In this document: one piece after another, positions 10,916-22,329 of the stretch
How positions within the stretch are numbered: the first letter of the stretch is position 1
How the letters are laid out: the number at the start of each line of letters is the position of its first letter
Assembly (NCBI GenBank): GCA_963281255.1
Contig: OY725491.1
Span: 4,080,857 to 4,144,856, forward strand
DNA length: 64,000 nucleotides
Origin: Aphrocallistes beatrix
Lineage: Eukaryota > Porifera > Hexactinellida > Sceptrulophora > Aphrocallistidae
Reading direction: 5' to 3'
The notes under the pieces: model-generated
The model's input: only the letters and a program-made list of their open reading frames with translations
Told to the model about the DNA's origin: nothing
Database searches by the model: none
Position numbers and translations under genes: made by a program

Positions 10916-12091
10916 GGTTGGCCTTTCCTATGGGCATTTTGTTTTTTATCAAAATTTGCCAAAAGTCCTTTTTAACCATTTTAGGATAACTAAAGGGGTT
11001 CTAAACAATAATTTTGATTTTTAGAATTTCAATGCTAATATTTCGCCACTTAGAGCCACTTGTACCACCTGGTGTCGCATAAAAAAGGACACATTTTCTG
11101 TCATATCCATAACTTCTTTGAACCATGTCAGATCATCATTTTAATGATAAATTCGTGCTCAGCACTAAATTTCCAGCAATTTGATATATATATATTGGAC
11201 ACATTTGGAGAAATTCTTTGGCTGCGGGTTCCTAGCAACGGCCAGGAATGTGAAAAAATTTCTGGCCGTTGCTATGAACGGACATCCAAAAACTTCTCCA
11301 AATATGGTCAATATATATATCTAATTGCTGGAAATTTAGTGCTGAGCCCGAATTTAGTATTAAAATGATGATCTGACATGGTTGGAAGAAGTTATTGATC
11401 TCGAATTCCGGTGGACACGATCGAATGTGGTTATTTTTGTTGCGGCAGCAATGACCATTTTTTCCCACTTTTGATGGAGAAAATTTTGATATACCATATT
11501 TTGAAGTTAAGTAGTGCTATAAGTTGTCGAATAAGGATATTTGCATGTTATTTAATATTCCAAAGCAGTTAAAACTAATGGAAATTGAGGGACATATATA
11601 AATATTTTCTGAGACTTTTTTTTTCAGCAATTATAAGGGTGATAACCTTTTGTAAATTCAACATAGGGACAAAAACTCAACGGTTTCTGATAGATCTCGA
11701 AGAGTAGAACATAATGAACAGACAGAATTTTGATAATTCAAATAAAAAGAGAATTAAGAAAAAAATACTGTCAAAATTACTAAAAATAAAATTCCTCGGG
11801 TGTTTTGATGTGAATTTTTAACAATTTTCAAAATTTCAAAAATCTGTCTGTCCATTAGTTAGATCATCGATTTATGAATGGATTTGAAAAGTTTCTAATG
11901 GATTGTAAGCATATTGTTTCCGATTTCTTACTTGTAAATGACCAAATCTTCTAAAACATTTTTTTATCTCTTTAATTTTTTCAATTATTAATGCAGTTTT
12001 GCAGATAACACTGCGATTCAAATCTGCAGTGAAAAAATTAAATGAATCGGTTGAAAAAGTCAAAAGTTAGCTATTATAGGAAAGGCCAACC
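10916..12091. mobile_element. TTAA-flanked element, piggyBac-type MITE
   Basis: The ends ggttggcctttcctat and ataggaaaggccaacc are perfect inverted repeats, each bordered by TTAA (10912-10915 and 12092-12095), the piggyBac target. It is 1176 bp with no transposase. It contains a 250-bp hairpin (11120-11380) with the motif cctagcaacggccagg. Related ends occur at 54651-54707 and, diverged, near 17730. Confidence 0.75.
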
Positions 12092-12109
12092 TTAAAGATA
12101 TAAGTAAGA

Positions 12110-12450
12110 TCTCAACGACTAATGTAGGGTATTTCACCATGTAGGACCGATTTTCGCACTTTGAAAGTAATAATATGAATATTTAAAGAGTTTCTAACAT
12201 ATGTATATATACATATTTTCACACCTTTCGAAAAAATCTTATTTTGAGCTAAAAGCGAGTTCTCAACGGCTAATATAGGCTATTTTAATATGTAGATTCC
12301 AATTTTAACACTGAAAGTAATAATATGAATATTTTATGAGTTTCTAACATAGCTATATATACATATTTTCACACCTTTTTAAAAAAAACTTATTTTGAGC
12401 TAAAAGCTTGTTCTCAATGGCAAATATAGGGTATTTTAATATAGAATACC
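12110..12450 (+). repeat. Tandem repeat, about 145-bp unit
   Basis: Two full units and part of a third each contain agtaataatatgaatatt and cacaccttt followed by ttattttgagctaaaagc. The unit resembles parts of the Y interior (cacaccttt, tatatatacat), which hints at a common source. Confidence 0.6.
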
Positions 12451-12795
12451 GTAAGGTTAGTAATTCTCGATGTAATCCGATATTTATATCACATGTTCCT
12501 TCAAGTCACTTCCTGGAGCTGCACTATCGGTCAGTCGACCGACCTTTTTTTATGATAGTTACATCTTATGTTAGGTATATTAATTTGCACTTTCTCTTAA
12601 AATTTCTGCCTCCTATGACTTAAAATGGCTGAGTTATGACCGAAAAACTGAAATTTCTAATAATAAAAAAGGTGACAATGACGTCATAATTCCATGACAA
12701 GTCGACATTTTCGTCTGAGCGCAGAACCTACTGGAGCCATAGCCTTCAATCAATTCTTCAATCAATTCGTTACAGATATATATATATATATATAC

Positions 12796-13584
12796 ATCCT
12801 TACTATTAAAACTCGATTAATGTGTATACATGTGTGTATATGTATATATAAGCGCGCTTCGCTTGCTTGCGCTGTGATGCTTTCGGATATTTGTGTCCGC
12901 CAGAAGGGAGATAACATCTCTAAATATGTCTGTCTCACTGTTATAATCGATATCGCACGAAAAATCACCAAATTAGTCAATTTTTAAAATTTTGAAGCGT
13001 AATGATGACGTCATTACAGAGTGATGAGTCTTTATTTTTGATAGTTCCATCATACGTGAGGTATATTAATATACACATTCTATTAAATTTTCAGCCTTCT
13101 ATCACCTAAAATGGCTGAGTCATAGTCGAAAAACTGAAATTTCTAATTATAAAAAAGGTGACGGTGAATGACGTGACGGTGAAAAATCACCAAATTTGTC
13201 AATTGTAAAATTTTTAATGTGTAATGATGACGTCATAACAGTGATGAGCAATCTTTTTCGATAATAGTTGTATCATATGTGAGATATATTAATATACACA
13301 TTTTATTAAAATATCAGCCTCCTATCACTTAAAACGGCTGAGTTATCGTCGATAAACTAAAATTTCTAATTATAAAAAAGGAGACAATGACGTCATAATT
13401 CCATGATGAGTCCACATTTTCGTCTGAGCTCAGAACTTAGTGGAGCCATAGCCAAAAGACTCCAACATGCAAAAAATCAGCTTTCTATCCCCGGCAGTTT
13501 CTTCAATTAATTCGTTACATATATATATATATATATACGTACACACACATACACAAACATTAATCGAGTTTTAATAGTATGGAT
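12796..13584 (+). mobile_element. Repeat X, copy X6, with inverted terminal motifs
   Basis: This is the only copy bracketed on both sides by the inverted motif: atccttactattaaaactcg at left and cgagttttaatagtatggat at right. It suggests the true element ends lie outside the microsatellites. The body has a partial internal duplication starting near 13160, so the hairpin end occurs once but the middle twice. Confidence 0.65.
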
Positions 13585-14108
13585 ATTCAAATATATATTA
13601 TTAACGCTACTGCACAGATAGCTAGTATTAGACACTAAATACAGCGTAGAATCAGTACAAGATAGCGCGTAGCTAGTATTGTAAACAATTACCTACAGCT
13701 CCGTTCTTTGATATCTCGATTCATTGCGAGTGAAGCCACATCAAACTTCGATGTTATTTTAAATATTATCGTTCGAGCGTTCGAAAATTTCAAGTTTTTA
13801 AAGCTATTGTGCAGTCATTCATAAACTTTTAGAATACTTCTTACCTAATCTAGTGTTGTTTTTTTGTGTAGATTTCAAAAAAATCCTTGATTTAGACAAA
13901 GTAATAGTTCCATCCATTATTATTATTGTGAAAGTAATGAGGCATTCAGGATAAATATATTCTGTCAAAATAGGGAAATTCAAAAGTATCATGAAAATCC
14001 ACAGATTTCTTTTAGGACCCAAATTCCGAATATTTTCAGCTAATTGTGAATTATGAATTCATATTACTAGCTACCACTGCAAAATAAATCTATCAATTTA
14101 TAATGAAC
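13585..14108. other. Spacer without recognised feature
   Basis: AT-rich. No motif-bearing open frame was seen. Confidence 0.5.
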
Positions 14109-14604
14109 AAGCGCGCTTCGCTTGCTTGGGCTGCGCGGCTGGCGGACACTTCGTGTCCGCCGGAGGCTCCCTTCGGACGCCTGGAGGTGAGACTGGTTAA
14201 ATATAAAGGAGATATCATCTCTAAATATGTCCATCTTAGTTTTAAAATCGATATCATTCGAAAAATCACCAAATTTGTCAATTTTTAAAATTTTGATGAG
14301 TAATGATGACGTCATAACAAAGTGATGAGTTATCATTTTTTGATGATAGTTGCATCATATGTGAGGCGTGTTAGTTTACAGATTCTATTGAAATTTCAGC
14401 CTTCTATCTCCTATAATAGCTGAGTTATGCCCGAATAACTGTGTTGCTAAACTTTTAAAAATGTGACAATGACGTCATAATTCCATGATGAGTCGACATT
14501 TTGCTCTGAGCTCAGAACTTACTGGAGCCATAGCCAAAAGACTCCCACATGCCAAAAATCAGCCTTCTACGCCTGGCAGTTTCTTCAATCAATTCGTTAC
14601 AGAG
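14109..14604 (+). mobile_element. Repeat X, copy X7
   Basis: A full-length copy with a strong hairpin start (gcggacacttcgtgtccgc) and TGACGTCA sites near 14307 and 14470. Its TA-rich end was the landing site for the mariner element. Confidence 0.75.
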
Positions 14605-14617
14605 ATATATATATATA

Positions 14618-15910
14618 CGAGGGGTGGATGAAAAGTTTTGAGCCTAACAATGATAGAGTGTTGCTAGGAGGATTAAACTTAGCAGTCATTTAATTCAAAT
14701 CTTATTATGACTAACTAGCTTATTTATTCACATTGACAGATTTTTTGGTTACTGTAGCAGAACTTTGAAGTTCATAGGTATCAACCTTTATTGAAAATGG
14801 AGAAAATTGAATACCGGGCCGTCATCAAGTACCTAAATTTGAAAGGATTAACTCCCACGCAAATACATGATGATATGGTTATTATCTTGGGAGATGATGC
14901 TCCCTCATTTGCAACTGTAAAAAGGTGGGTAGCGGATTTCAAAAGAGGGAGAAGCAGTATTGAAGATGAGCCAAGGTCTGGCAGGTCTTCCACTGCCTCC
15001 TCACAGGCAAACATTGATCATGTGCACCAAATGGTGATGAACGACAGACGACTAACTATTCGCTCCATAGCTACTGTCATTGGCATCTCCCATGAGAGAG
15101 TTGAGAACATTTTAACCAAAGAACTTGGAATGGCAAAGGTTTCCGCTAGATGGATCCCACGCCTTTTGAACCCTGATCAAAAGCGCACCAGATTGACCAT
15201 GTCTAAGGAAAACTTGGACCTTTTTGAGGCTGATCCGACTGATTTTATCGAGCGATTTTTGACTGAGGATGAGTGTTGGGTCCATCACTTCGAACCAGAG
15301 ACCAAAAAACAGTCCATGCAGTGGAAACACCCGTCCTCACCTCCTCCAAAGAAGGCAAAGGTCGTTTCATCCGCTGGGAAAGTGATGGCCTCAGTTTTTT
15401 GGGATTCCAAGGGGGTTGTGTTCGTGGATTACCTTCCAAAGGGCCAAACCATCAATGGCGAATACTATGCCAATTTGTTACGGCAGCTGCGCGAAGCTAT
15501 CAAGGAGAAACGACGGGGGAAGTTGACAAAAGGTGTCTTGTTCCACCAGGACAATGCACCTTCTCACAAGGCCGCCATTGCAACGGCTACTATCCATGAC
15601 TGTGGCTTCGACCTCATTCAGCACCCACCATACTCTCCCGATTTGGCACCATCGGACTTCCATCTCTTCCCAAACATGAAGAAACATTTGGCTGGTAGGC
15701 ATTTTCACACTAATGATGAGGTGATGTCCGCCGTAGGGGACTTTTTTGACGATCAAGAGGAAATCTTCTACAAAGCAGGGATCCAGGCGCTGAAACACCG
15801 CTGGTAAAAGTGTGTGGACCGTCAAGGGGAGTACGTCGAAAAATAAATCTTAAATAAATCATTCCAGAAAAGCAACATAGTTAGGCTCAAAACTTTTCAT
15901 CCACCCCTCG
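14618..15910 (+). mobile_element. Mariner element, 1293 bp
   Basis: Perfect 31-bp inverted repeats (14618-14648 and 15880-15910, beginning cgaggggtggatgaaaag) flank a transposase gene. TA is present on each side (14616-14617 and 15911-15912). Length and layout are those of a complete mariner. Identical ends point to recent insertion into X7. Confidence 0.95.
14797..15807 (+). CDS. Mariner transposase, nearly full length
   Basis: This DNA cut-and-paste transposase acts in the nucleus on the flanking inverted repeats. The ATG at 14797 was chosen (336 residues) because it fits the mariner N-terminus. An upstream TTG adds only two codons. Residues 1-110 form the paired helix-turn-helix DNA-binding region. 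The catalytic triad is D158 (EDECW), D252 (QDNAPSH) and D287, with YSPDLAPSD at 279-287, giving the D,D34D spacing of mariners. The ORF stops at TAA 15805-15807, directly after KHRW. In the same frame KCVDRQGEYVEK follows to a second stop at 15844-15846, matching the usual mariner tail, so the first stop is probably a point mutation that removes 12-13 residues. Otherwise there are no breaks. Confidence 0.95.
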   Translation: MEKIEYRAVIKYLNLKGLTPTQIHDDMVIILGDDAPSFATVKRWVADFKRGRSSIEDEPRSGRSSTASSQANIDHVHQMVMNDRRLTIRSIATVIGISHERVENILTKELGMAKVSARWIPRLLNPDQKRTRLTMSKENLDLFEADPTDFIERFLTEDECWVHHFEPETKKQSMQWKHPSSPPPKKAKVVSSAGKVMASVFWDSKGVVFVDYLPKGQTINGEYYANLLRQLREAIKEKRRGKLTKGVLFHQDNAPSHKAAIATATIHDCGFDLIQHPPYSPDLAPSDFHLFPNMKKHLAGRHFHTNDEVMSAVGDFFDDQEEIFYKAGIQALKHRW

Positions 15911-15914
15911 TATA

Positions 15915-16293
15915 CAGTGGAACCTGTATATAACAGCCACCCAAGGGACTGGACAAAATTGCCCGTTATACACAGGTGGCCGTTATAGACAGGTGATTGT
16001 CTTAATCCCCAAAGGTATCAACGTAGTGCAGTAAATATAAGTTTTTAGAAATCCATTACTTAAAGTAATTACATGAAACTTGTTTATCGTTTCTAACAGG
16101 TCCTGTAATAAACACATAAACAGGTAAAAAGGTGAAAGCCGTTATAGACAGGTAGTTATACACAGTTTTAGGATCAGTAAGGGACTACAAACGGGTGGCC
16201 GCTGGCTGCGTTGAGCAGGTGACCGCTATACACAGGTTCAATATTATGGAATTTCGGACGGGACTGTTCATTGGTGACCGCTGTAGACAGGTG
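15915..16293 (+). mobile_element. Pogo-like MITE, left part, running into gap
   Basis: It begins with cagtggaacctgtatataac after TA (15913-15914). The interior repeats cgttatacacaggtg-type motifs many times. The right end is lost in the assembly gap. Confidence 0.55.
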
Positions 16294-16493
16294 NNNNNNN
16301 NNNNNNNNNNNNNNNNNNNNNNNNNNNNNNNNNNNNNNNNNNNNNNNNNNNNNNNNNNNNNNNNNNNNNNNNNNNNNNNNNNNNNNNNNNNNNNNNNNNN
16401 NNNNNNNNNNNNNNNNNNNNNNNNNNNNNNNNNNNNNNNNNNNNNNNNNNNNNNNNNNNNNNNNNNNNNNNNNNNNNNNNNNNNNNNNNNNNN
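16294..16493. other. Assembly gap (200 N)
   Basis: Exactly 200 undetermined bases. Any open frame through them is meaningless. Confidence 1.
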
Positions 16494-17423
16494 GATGCAA
16501 CAAAGTTGTTATCTTCGAAAGAAGCATCTATCAGCTCAACTATTCCCTTTGTGTCTACAATCATATGTGCTTTATAACAGCATCTGAGGATCTTGGAATT
16601 ATAAGAATGAAAAGCAGACTCAAAGGTGCTATGATCGAAAGATTTAGAAACATTGAGAAATGTGAACACTTTTATCTCTCCTGTTTACTTGATCCACGAT
16701 ACAAGAATATTTCTTTAAATATAAATCAAATTTTCAACACGCAAGATCTGTACTAATTTCTAAAGTAGCGAATTCCGTTGATTCATCTTCTAAATGTCCA
16801 ATGGCATTTTGTAATGAGTCTACTAGTGACAAAGATATGACTGATCAACAGGATCTCTCTTTCGCAAACTTAATGGAGAAAATAATAGCTGAGAATGATG
16901 TAAGCCAATGTACTAGTATCTGCCAGGATCATTCAATTGATAACGCAGAAATCACAGTTGACAAATATCTAAACGCTATTGTAACTGAGGAATGTTTTGA
17001 ATTCTGGAAAGATTATTCAAAATCAACAAATATTTACGAAAAGAAATTAGCTGAACAAGCACTAATATATCTTACTCCACCGCCAACCACCACTGAAGTC
17101 GAACATTTATTTTCAACAGCTGGTGACATCGTAACTGATGAAAGGAACAGATTACTCCCAGCAAATGCGGAAAAAATATTATTTTGTAGAGCAAACCTAC
17201 CCAAAGTTAATTTCATTTAATAGAATCTAGTTACACAATATATCTACATACTTAATGAATTAGTGATTAGTTATGTTTATGCACCTTGATTAAATATAAA
17301 ATAGTATATATTGTCTTGCAAATTGAGGCCGAAAACCGAAATTCGGTTCCGATATTTCGGTGGAAAATTTCAATTTCGACCGAAATTCGGTTTCTGTAAA
17401 ATACTCGTTTCGGTTGTTCACTA
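16494..17423 (+). pseudogene. hAT transposase C-terminal part (ZBED type)
   Basis: The first piece (to 16756) ends in LSCLLDPRYKNISL, a block found before the C-terminal region of hAT transposases. The second (16801-17220) carries FWKDYS, LAEQALIYLTPPPTTTEVEHL and FSTAGDIVTDERNRLL, the hAT dimerisation domain. A stop near 16756 separates them. The 5' half, with the BED finger and catalytic D residues, lies in or beyond the gap. The 3' flank contains repeated ccgaaattcgg motifs and ends at gtttcggttgttcacta, a likely terminal repeat. This is a broken copy of a cut-and-paste element. Confidence 0.8.
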
Positions 17424-17439
17424 CAGTATATAGTATATA

Positions 17440-17731
17440 TATATATCAAATTGCTGGAAATCTAGTAATGAGCATGAATTCAACATTAAGAAGATGATCT
17501 GGCACTGTTAAAATAAGTTATAGCTGTGGGACATTTCGCATTTAAAATGTGTCATTTTTAGAGCGACACCAGGTGATATAAGTGGCTCAAAGCGGTGAAA
17601 TATTGGGGGTGGAGTCATAAAAATCGGAATTATTGTTTAGAAGACCTATAAAGATCTAAAAATGATAAAAAAACAATTTGAACACATTTTTAGTAAAAAC
17701 AAGTGTCCCATGGGAAACACCAACCTGAAGA
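17440..17731. mobile_element. Right part of a TTAA-type element
   Basis: The end gggaaacaccaacc resembles the terminus of the element at 10916-12091, and cagcaatttga-type hairpin sequence is shared with it. At the related site near 50568 the sequence reads gtgttaagaagaatg without the insertion, so TTAA was the target (here decayed to TGAA). Confidence 0.5.
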
Positions 17732-18325
17732 AGAATGTAAAATGAGTTATTAAAAATGAACATAAGCATTCAAAGACATTTATTCGCATTTATACTGCTG
17801 ATTTAGATATTTTCGAACTAAATATTTATATAAAATAGCAAGAGTACCCTGATAATACACGAATTTCCTTGAGGCCCCTAACCCCAATATTTTGAGATAA
17901 ATATATTAGGAAGTGAGAACTAAGAATTTGGGCTTATTTTTACAGAGATCATTTTGTACCCTAAATGGGGGTTTTTGACCGAATCTTCGAAAGTTCTCCA
18001 TTTTTTTCTGTACACTTTATTAACGACAATTGTATTCATTATTTAGCATAATAGCCACATTTGGATACATATTTAATGGTTAGATTCGCTATTTTCTAAT
18101 ATATTCTCAGTTCTCCATAGAATTTGTATTACAATTAAATCAATGATAAGTCGAGAAATAGTTATTTTTTGACGGAATGTTTGAGGAACCTATATAGTTT
18201 CGCATATATCCTTTTATTTGGGAATATAATAGATTATATATCTTCAATAGTTTTTAAGATATGGCTTCGGTCTCTTTCGGGACCATAGAGAAATATTATG
18301 CCAGAACCTTACCTATAGTAAGCGA

Positions 18326-20499
18326 CATAGGCGTTGAATAGGGGGGGCAGGGGGGCATCGCCCCTCCATGCCTTGGCCATGGGAGGGCGGCCATTACTAT
18401 AAATCCACCCCGCCCCTCCATGAAGTAGCGTGTTATCTCACCTTTTAACCCAAATATTACGAGTTGATTTAAATCTAAAAACATAATTGCCTAATTCATG
18501 TCTTTGTTGAATGAAAAAACATTTTTTCTGAACTGATTTCGTAACACAAACTCATCCAATAACTCTTGTCTATTGATTTTGTCCATCTCCTGTTTGTGTA
18601 TGTGGATTCCGGCGACGTGGTTTAGGAGCTGTTGTGACATTGTGGTTCTCAAATACGTTTTGATTCTACGCATGCAGCTGACGAGGTGCAAGGAAGAGTG
18701 GCATATAGCTGCAACACCTTGAACAAGTCTTTCAAGAATAGGACACGAGTCATGTCCTTCTTAAGCATTTCAAGGAACCCACTTACCGAGCAGTCAGCTT
18801 CCAGTTCATTAGCAATGTGAATACATTGACCGACCTGTAAAACAGCATCGAGTCGTTAACGTCACCTGAACCTTTCACGCCGTACACCTCGCACACCTAG
18901 GTGAATTGGAGGATTATTGACAAATACGACATATCAAAATCAGGAATAATGATGTCAAACACCGCCAATCGTGCTAACATAACACTATTAGCTAACTCAC
19001 CTTTTCCACATCATCCAGCAGAGTACACTGTGTTATGGAAATGATTTCAATGACAGAAGCGAGTTCCATGCTGGATGTATGGTACGCGAATCGATTCCAA
19101 TAATCGCGGCATTGAAAAGGGAGCAGTATAGACCGGCGTAGTAATTGAGAATGTCGTCTTCTGAGATTTCTAGCAAAGTGGTAGAGCCCCTATGTTTATT
19201 GGCTTTGCCTCGTGGCAGTGCAGGTATATCAATCTGCAGCTCAGCTGGTTTTTGTTTTGTCGCCTGGTAAAATAGCTTTGCAGCGTCACCAATCTGGCAG
19301 TGCCCATCTCGCACGATCTGCAGTGTCTCTTTCAGCATATTGACCCTTCGCTTCACATCACCAATTTTTCGTTCACTCCCTGCACCGCCTTGTGAACAGG
19401 GTCTACTATACCGAAGAGCAAGCGCATAGCACGCATCATAAAGAAAGTTTCGAACCTTTCCAGCTCTTGCAGAAATGACATCGACTTCGCACGGATCTCT
19501 GCCGATAGAGAGGAGTCGTGTTGTCGTTCTTCGTACCACTGCAACAGGACAGGATATTTCTCTACAAAACTGTCCAGGGATCAGAATCTCATAACCCAGC
19601 GAGTATGACAGAGGGGCGCAAGTTGGTCTCAGAGGATTGAAGCATCTCTAATAGGATGTCGGTGAACTCCTGGAGGCGCTTAGGCGAATCGCGGATGTAG
19701 GTGGTGCATGACTGGAGAAGAGTCATTGCTAGTGGCTTCCTGTACCACTAAATTGAGGCTGTGCCCTATACAATATACATACAAGCAGTGAGGATTTTCC
19801 TTCAACAAGCGCGCGCCTGGACGCCACTCACATGTCCCCTCATGTTCGCTGCCCCGTCATAAAACTGCCCCCTGGCTTGGGCGAGAGGAAGGTTGCATTG
19901 CTTCAAAACGTCCTTGATAGCGTTGAACAATGTTTCAGCTTTGGTGTCGGCAACGTTCAAGAATCCAAGGAAGATCTCGAAAACCTCGAGCTAAAGGTTC
20001 GCATCTAGAGCCGAAAGTTTATCAGACATGATAATGAATGTTAGTATACAAATAATAGTGATAGTAAGCAAGAAATACAAACTGCACGATATTATTCAAT
20101 TTCTATGATATTCCGAAACCGAATACTATGTATTATTTATTATAGAATGTGCATAATATAGCATGTATGTATTTATTAATTGGTCGAAACCACACATTCA
20201 TCATCATATTACTGATTCGATGTAACATTGTCAATAGTTTATGACCAAATCAAAAGTTATTATCTTAACAAGTTTTCTACGTTTTCTTAATATTCAAGCA
20301 TGCCCGTAGTTAGAATTGACCAGTTTTGCCTGGTTTAGAAATCAGTTTTGATAGGGTAAAACCAAATTACTATTCACTAACTTATTCTAGGCACATACGT
20401 ACTAGATACTACCTAAATTTCCCTGGGGGGTAGACAACTTTAATTTTTTCCTCGCTCGTTATCGCCCCTCCATCGCAAAACAAAGTTGTTACGCCAATT
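18326..20499 (-). mobile_element. hAT element, 2174 bp, 8-bp target duplication
   Basis: The ends cataggcgt and the reverse of acgccaatt are short inverted repeats. The 8-bp direct repeat gtaagcga flanks it (18318-18325 and 20500-20507). The uninterrupted repeat near 51450 confirms the empty site. It holds a decayed transposase on the minus strand. Confidence 0.85.
18491..20040 (-). pseudogene. hAT transposase, TTF/ZMYM1 type, decayed
   Basis: Going down the minus strand: GQFYDGAANMRGHVSG near 19860 is the catalytic-core block of the DUF4371/ZMYM1-type group. CLYVYCIGHSLNLVVQEA follows near 19790, then ERFETFFMMRAMRLLFGIV (within 19353-19544). The C-terminal dimerisation block RRIKTYLRTTMSQQLLNHV and KINRQELLDEFVLRNQF lies at 18491-18691. 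These lie in different frames with stops between them, so the gene is dead. The N-terminal zinc finger is not recognisable. Confidence 0.8.
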
Positions 20500-20699
20500 G
20501 TAAGCGATGTATCACGAACAAATGGTCGGATCCGAACAAATCTTTTTTTGAAACGATCAGAATTTTATTTCTGATCCACTGATCACTAAATATCTGATAT
20601 CAAACAGGCGATTTCCCGAGCATTATATAAATGAACTCCCTTATAGAGCTATTTTGTTTGGATTTATTTGGCCATTCTTCTACGAGGGTCACTCAATAT

Positions 20700-20830
20700 G
20701 TTTTTGCCTAGAGTAGTTGCTTCAGTTTGATTTTGTTGAAAATTTCTAGGATTATTCACCTACCTATTATTATCTTTGACTTTGAGTTTGATTTCAATCG
20801 GACCCGTTTCTAAAATATTGCGATGAAGAA
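20700..20830 (+). mobile_element. Left end of a mariner-type element
   Basis: cgagggtcactcaatatg after TA resembles mariner inverted repeats. No matching right end or transposase was found before 21200, so this is a fragment. 20831-21039 holds nothing recognisable. Confidence 0.4.
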
Positions 20831-21039
20831 ATTGTCTAAGATATTTTGTATTAGTATCAATGAAAACACAACCACAAGTGTTGAATTAGAATATCCTTGA
20901 ACATTTATTTATGTTTTGCAAACGAAATTTAAATATGATAATCATAGAATCCACCCGGATTGTGAATATATCGCATCATTGATAATATTGAATTATCAAA
21001 AGTTTGTTCACAACTATCATTTGCAATCGGGAAATATAA

Positions 21040-21200
21040 CATGTTAGTGGGAGGTCTTAATAGCTACCAGGACACATAAGATGCTACTGGGACATCTTAA
21101 ATGCTACCGGGATGTGTAAAGTGCTACTGGGACATCTTTATTGCTATTGGACAGATATGATACTCTTGTGACAATTTATGTGCAATCGGGAAATATAACA
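21040..21200 (+). repeat. Minisatellite block M1 (gctaccgggacat type)
   Basis: About seven imperfect units of 20-22 bp (gctactgggacatcttaa and variants). The longer unit gcaatcgggaaatataacat occurs at both ends, so higher-order structure exists. It is cut by X8. Confidence 0.75.
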
Positions 21201-21202
21201 TA

Positions 21203-21661
21203 CAAGCGCGATTCGCTTGCTTGCGCTGCGGCGGCTGGCGGACACTTTGGTCATCATTGATTAATTATATGGGAGGTAACATCTCTAAATCCGTATGTCT
21301 TACTGTTATAATCGATATCGTGCGAAAAATCACCAAATTTGTCAATTTGTCAATTTTTGATGAGTAATGATGACGTCATAACAGAGTGATGAGTCGTCGT
21401 TTTTTGATAAGTTCATCATATGTGAGGTATGTTAGTATACAGATTCTATTAAAATTTCAGCCTTCTATCTCCTATAATGGCTGAGTTATGCTCGAATAAC
21501 TGTATTGCTTAACTTTTAACAATTTGACAATGACATCATAATTCCATGATGAGTCCACATCTTCGTCTGAGCTCAGAACTTACTGGAGCCGTAGCCAAAA
21601 GACTCCCACATGCCAAAAATCAGCTTTCTGTGCCTGGCTGTTTCTTCAATCAATTCGTTGC

Positions 21662-21665
<4 letters not shown>
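21203..21665 (+). mobile_element. Repeat X, copy X8
   Basis: It has lost part of the hairpin (gcggacactttggtc) but keeps the body, TGACGTCA near 21369 and the end caatcaattcgttgcaga. A TA microsatellite of about 40 bp follows. Confidence 0.7.
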
Positions 21666-21710
<45 letters not shown>

Positions 21711-21711
21711 A

Positions 21712-22320
21712 GTTGCAGTGTAAATGCGAAACTGGTGTATTCGCGAATACACCGGTGGATTCGCGAATACACTGAATAGTTGGTGGATTCGCGAATACAC
21801 CGGTGCAAATGCGAAACCTTTTTATCTTAAATCTTATGGTTGATTTATATTTCTCATAGGAACAACTAGATTACAACAAAACTTTTAATCAAGATCAATG
21901 AATGTAAAACCTTATTCTAAATCGTTTTCATGTAATCTTCAAGCATGATAAATTATTCTTACATTACATACATCACTCCTCATGCTATGCTATATTATTT
22001 GCTTTTTGGTATGTTTTAAGTTTAGAAACTTTAATTTCTCACGCCAAAAATGTAGTTGTATAGTAGCTTTCAAAACCTGTTGCTTACATCATCTTACTGT
22101 CAAATTTTTAGTTATGAAACAGCTGAGTATTACTAATAATAGTGTAAATACTACGTATTTCCTTTGAGTTATATAATTAACCAACCATAAGATTTAAGAT
22201 AAAAATGTTTCGCATTTGCACCGGTGTTTTCGCGAATCCACCAACTATTCAGTGTTTTCGCGAATCCACCAACTATTCAGTGTATTCGCGAATCCACCAG
22301 TTTCGCATTTACACTGCAAC
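21712..22320. mobile_element. Foldback element with TTCGCGAA subterminal repeats
   Basis: The arms are inverted copies of about 130 bp beginning gttgcagtgtaaatgcgaaa. Each arm holds three TTCGCGAA palindromes set in gattcgcgaatacac-type units, six in all. The interior of about 350 bp is AT-rich and has no credible gene. Target duplication is unclear because both flanks are TA-rich. Confidence 0.75.
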
Positions 22321-22329
22321 ATACATATA

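Larger units (their letters stand above)
10664..12524. mobile_element. TA-flanked element with gtgcagctcc termini
   Basis: The ends gtgcagctcc and ggagctgcac are inverted and each is bordered by TA, as expected for a Tc1/mariner-superfamily derivative. It contains a (gtat)n run near 10720, a nested TTAA element and a tandem repeat. No transposase is visible. About 20 extra bases (tcggtcagtcgaccga region) separate its right end from the resumed X5. Confidence 0.55.
10474..12785 (+). mobile_element. Repeat X, copy X5, split by a 1.9-kb insertion
   Basis: The 5' part (10474-10662) ends at gagtgatgagttatcattt. The 3' part resumes near 12545 with tatgatagttacatc and runs to caattcgttacaga. Together they form one normal X element. 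The interior (10664-12524) is an independent element. Confidence 0.7.
17732..20699. repeat. Copy of the 50.5-51.6 kb repeat, split by a hAT element
   Basis: 17732-18317 and 20508-20699 together align with about 50570-51630 (for example agaatgtaaaatgagttatt and gaacaaatggtcggatccga). The break is filled by the hAT element. It is non-coding. Confidence 0.7.

Noticed and set aside
16174-16756. Open frames across the N block
   Set aside because: They consist mostly of unknown residues created by 200 N. Only the part after 16493 is informative.
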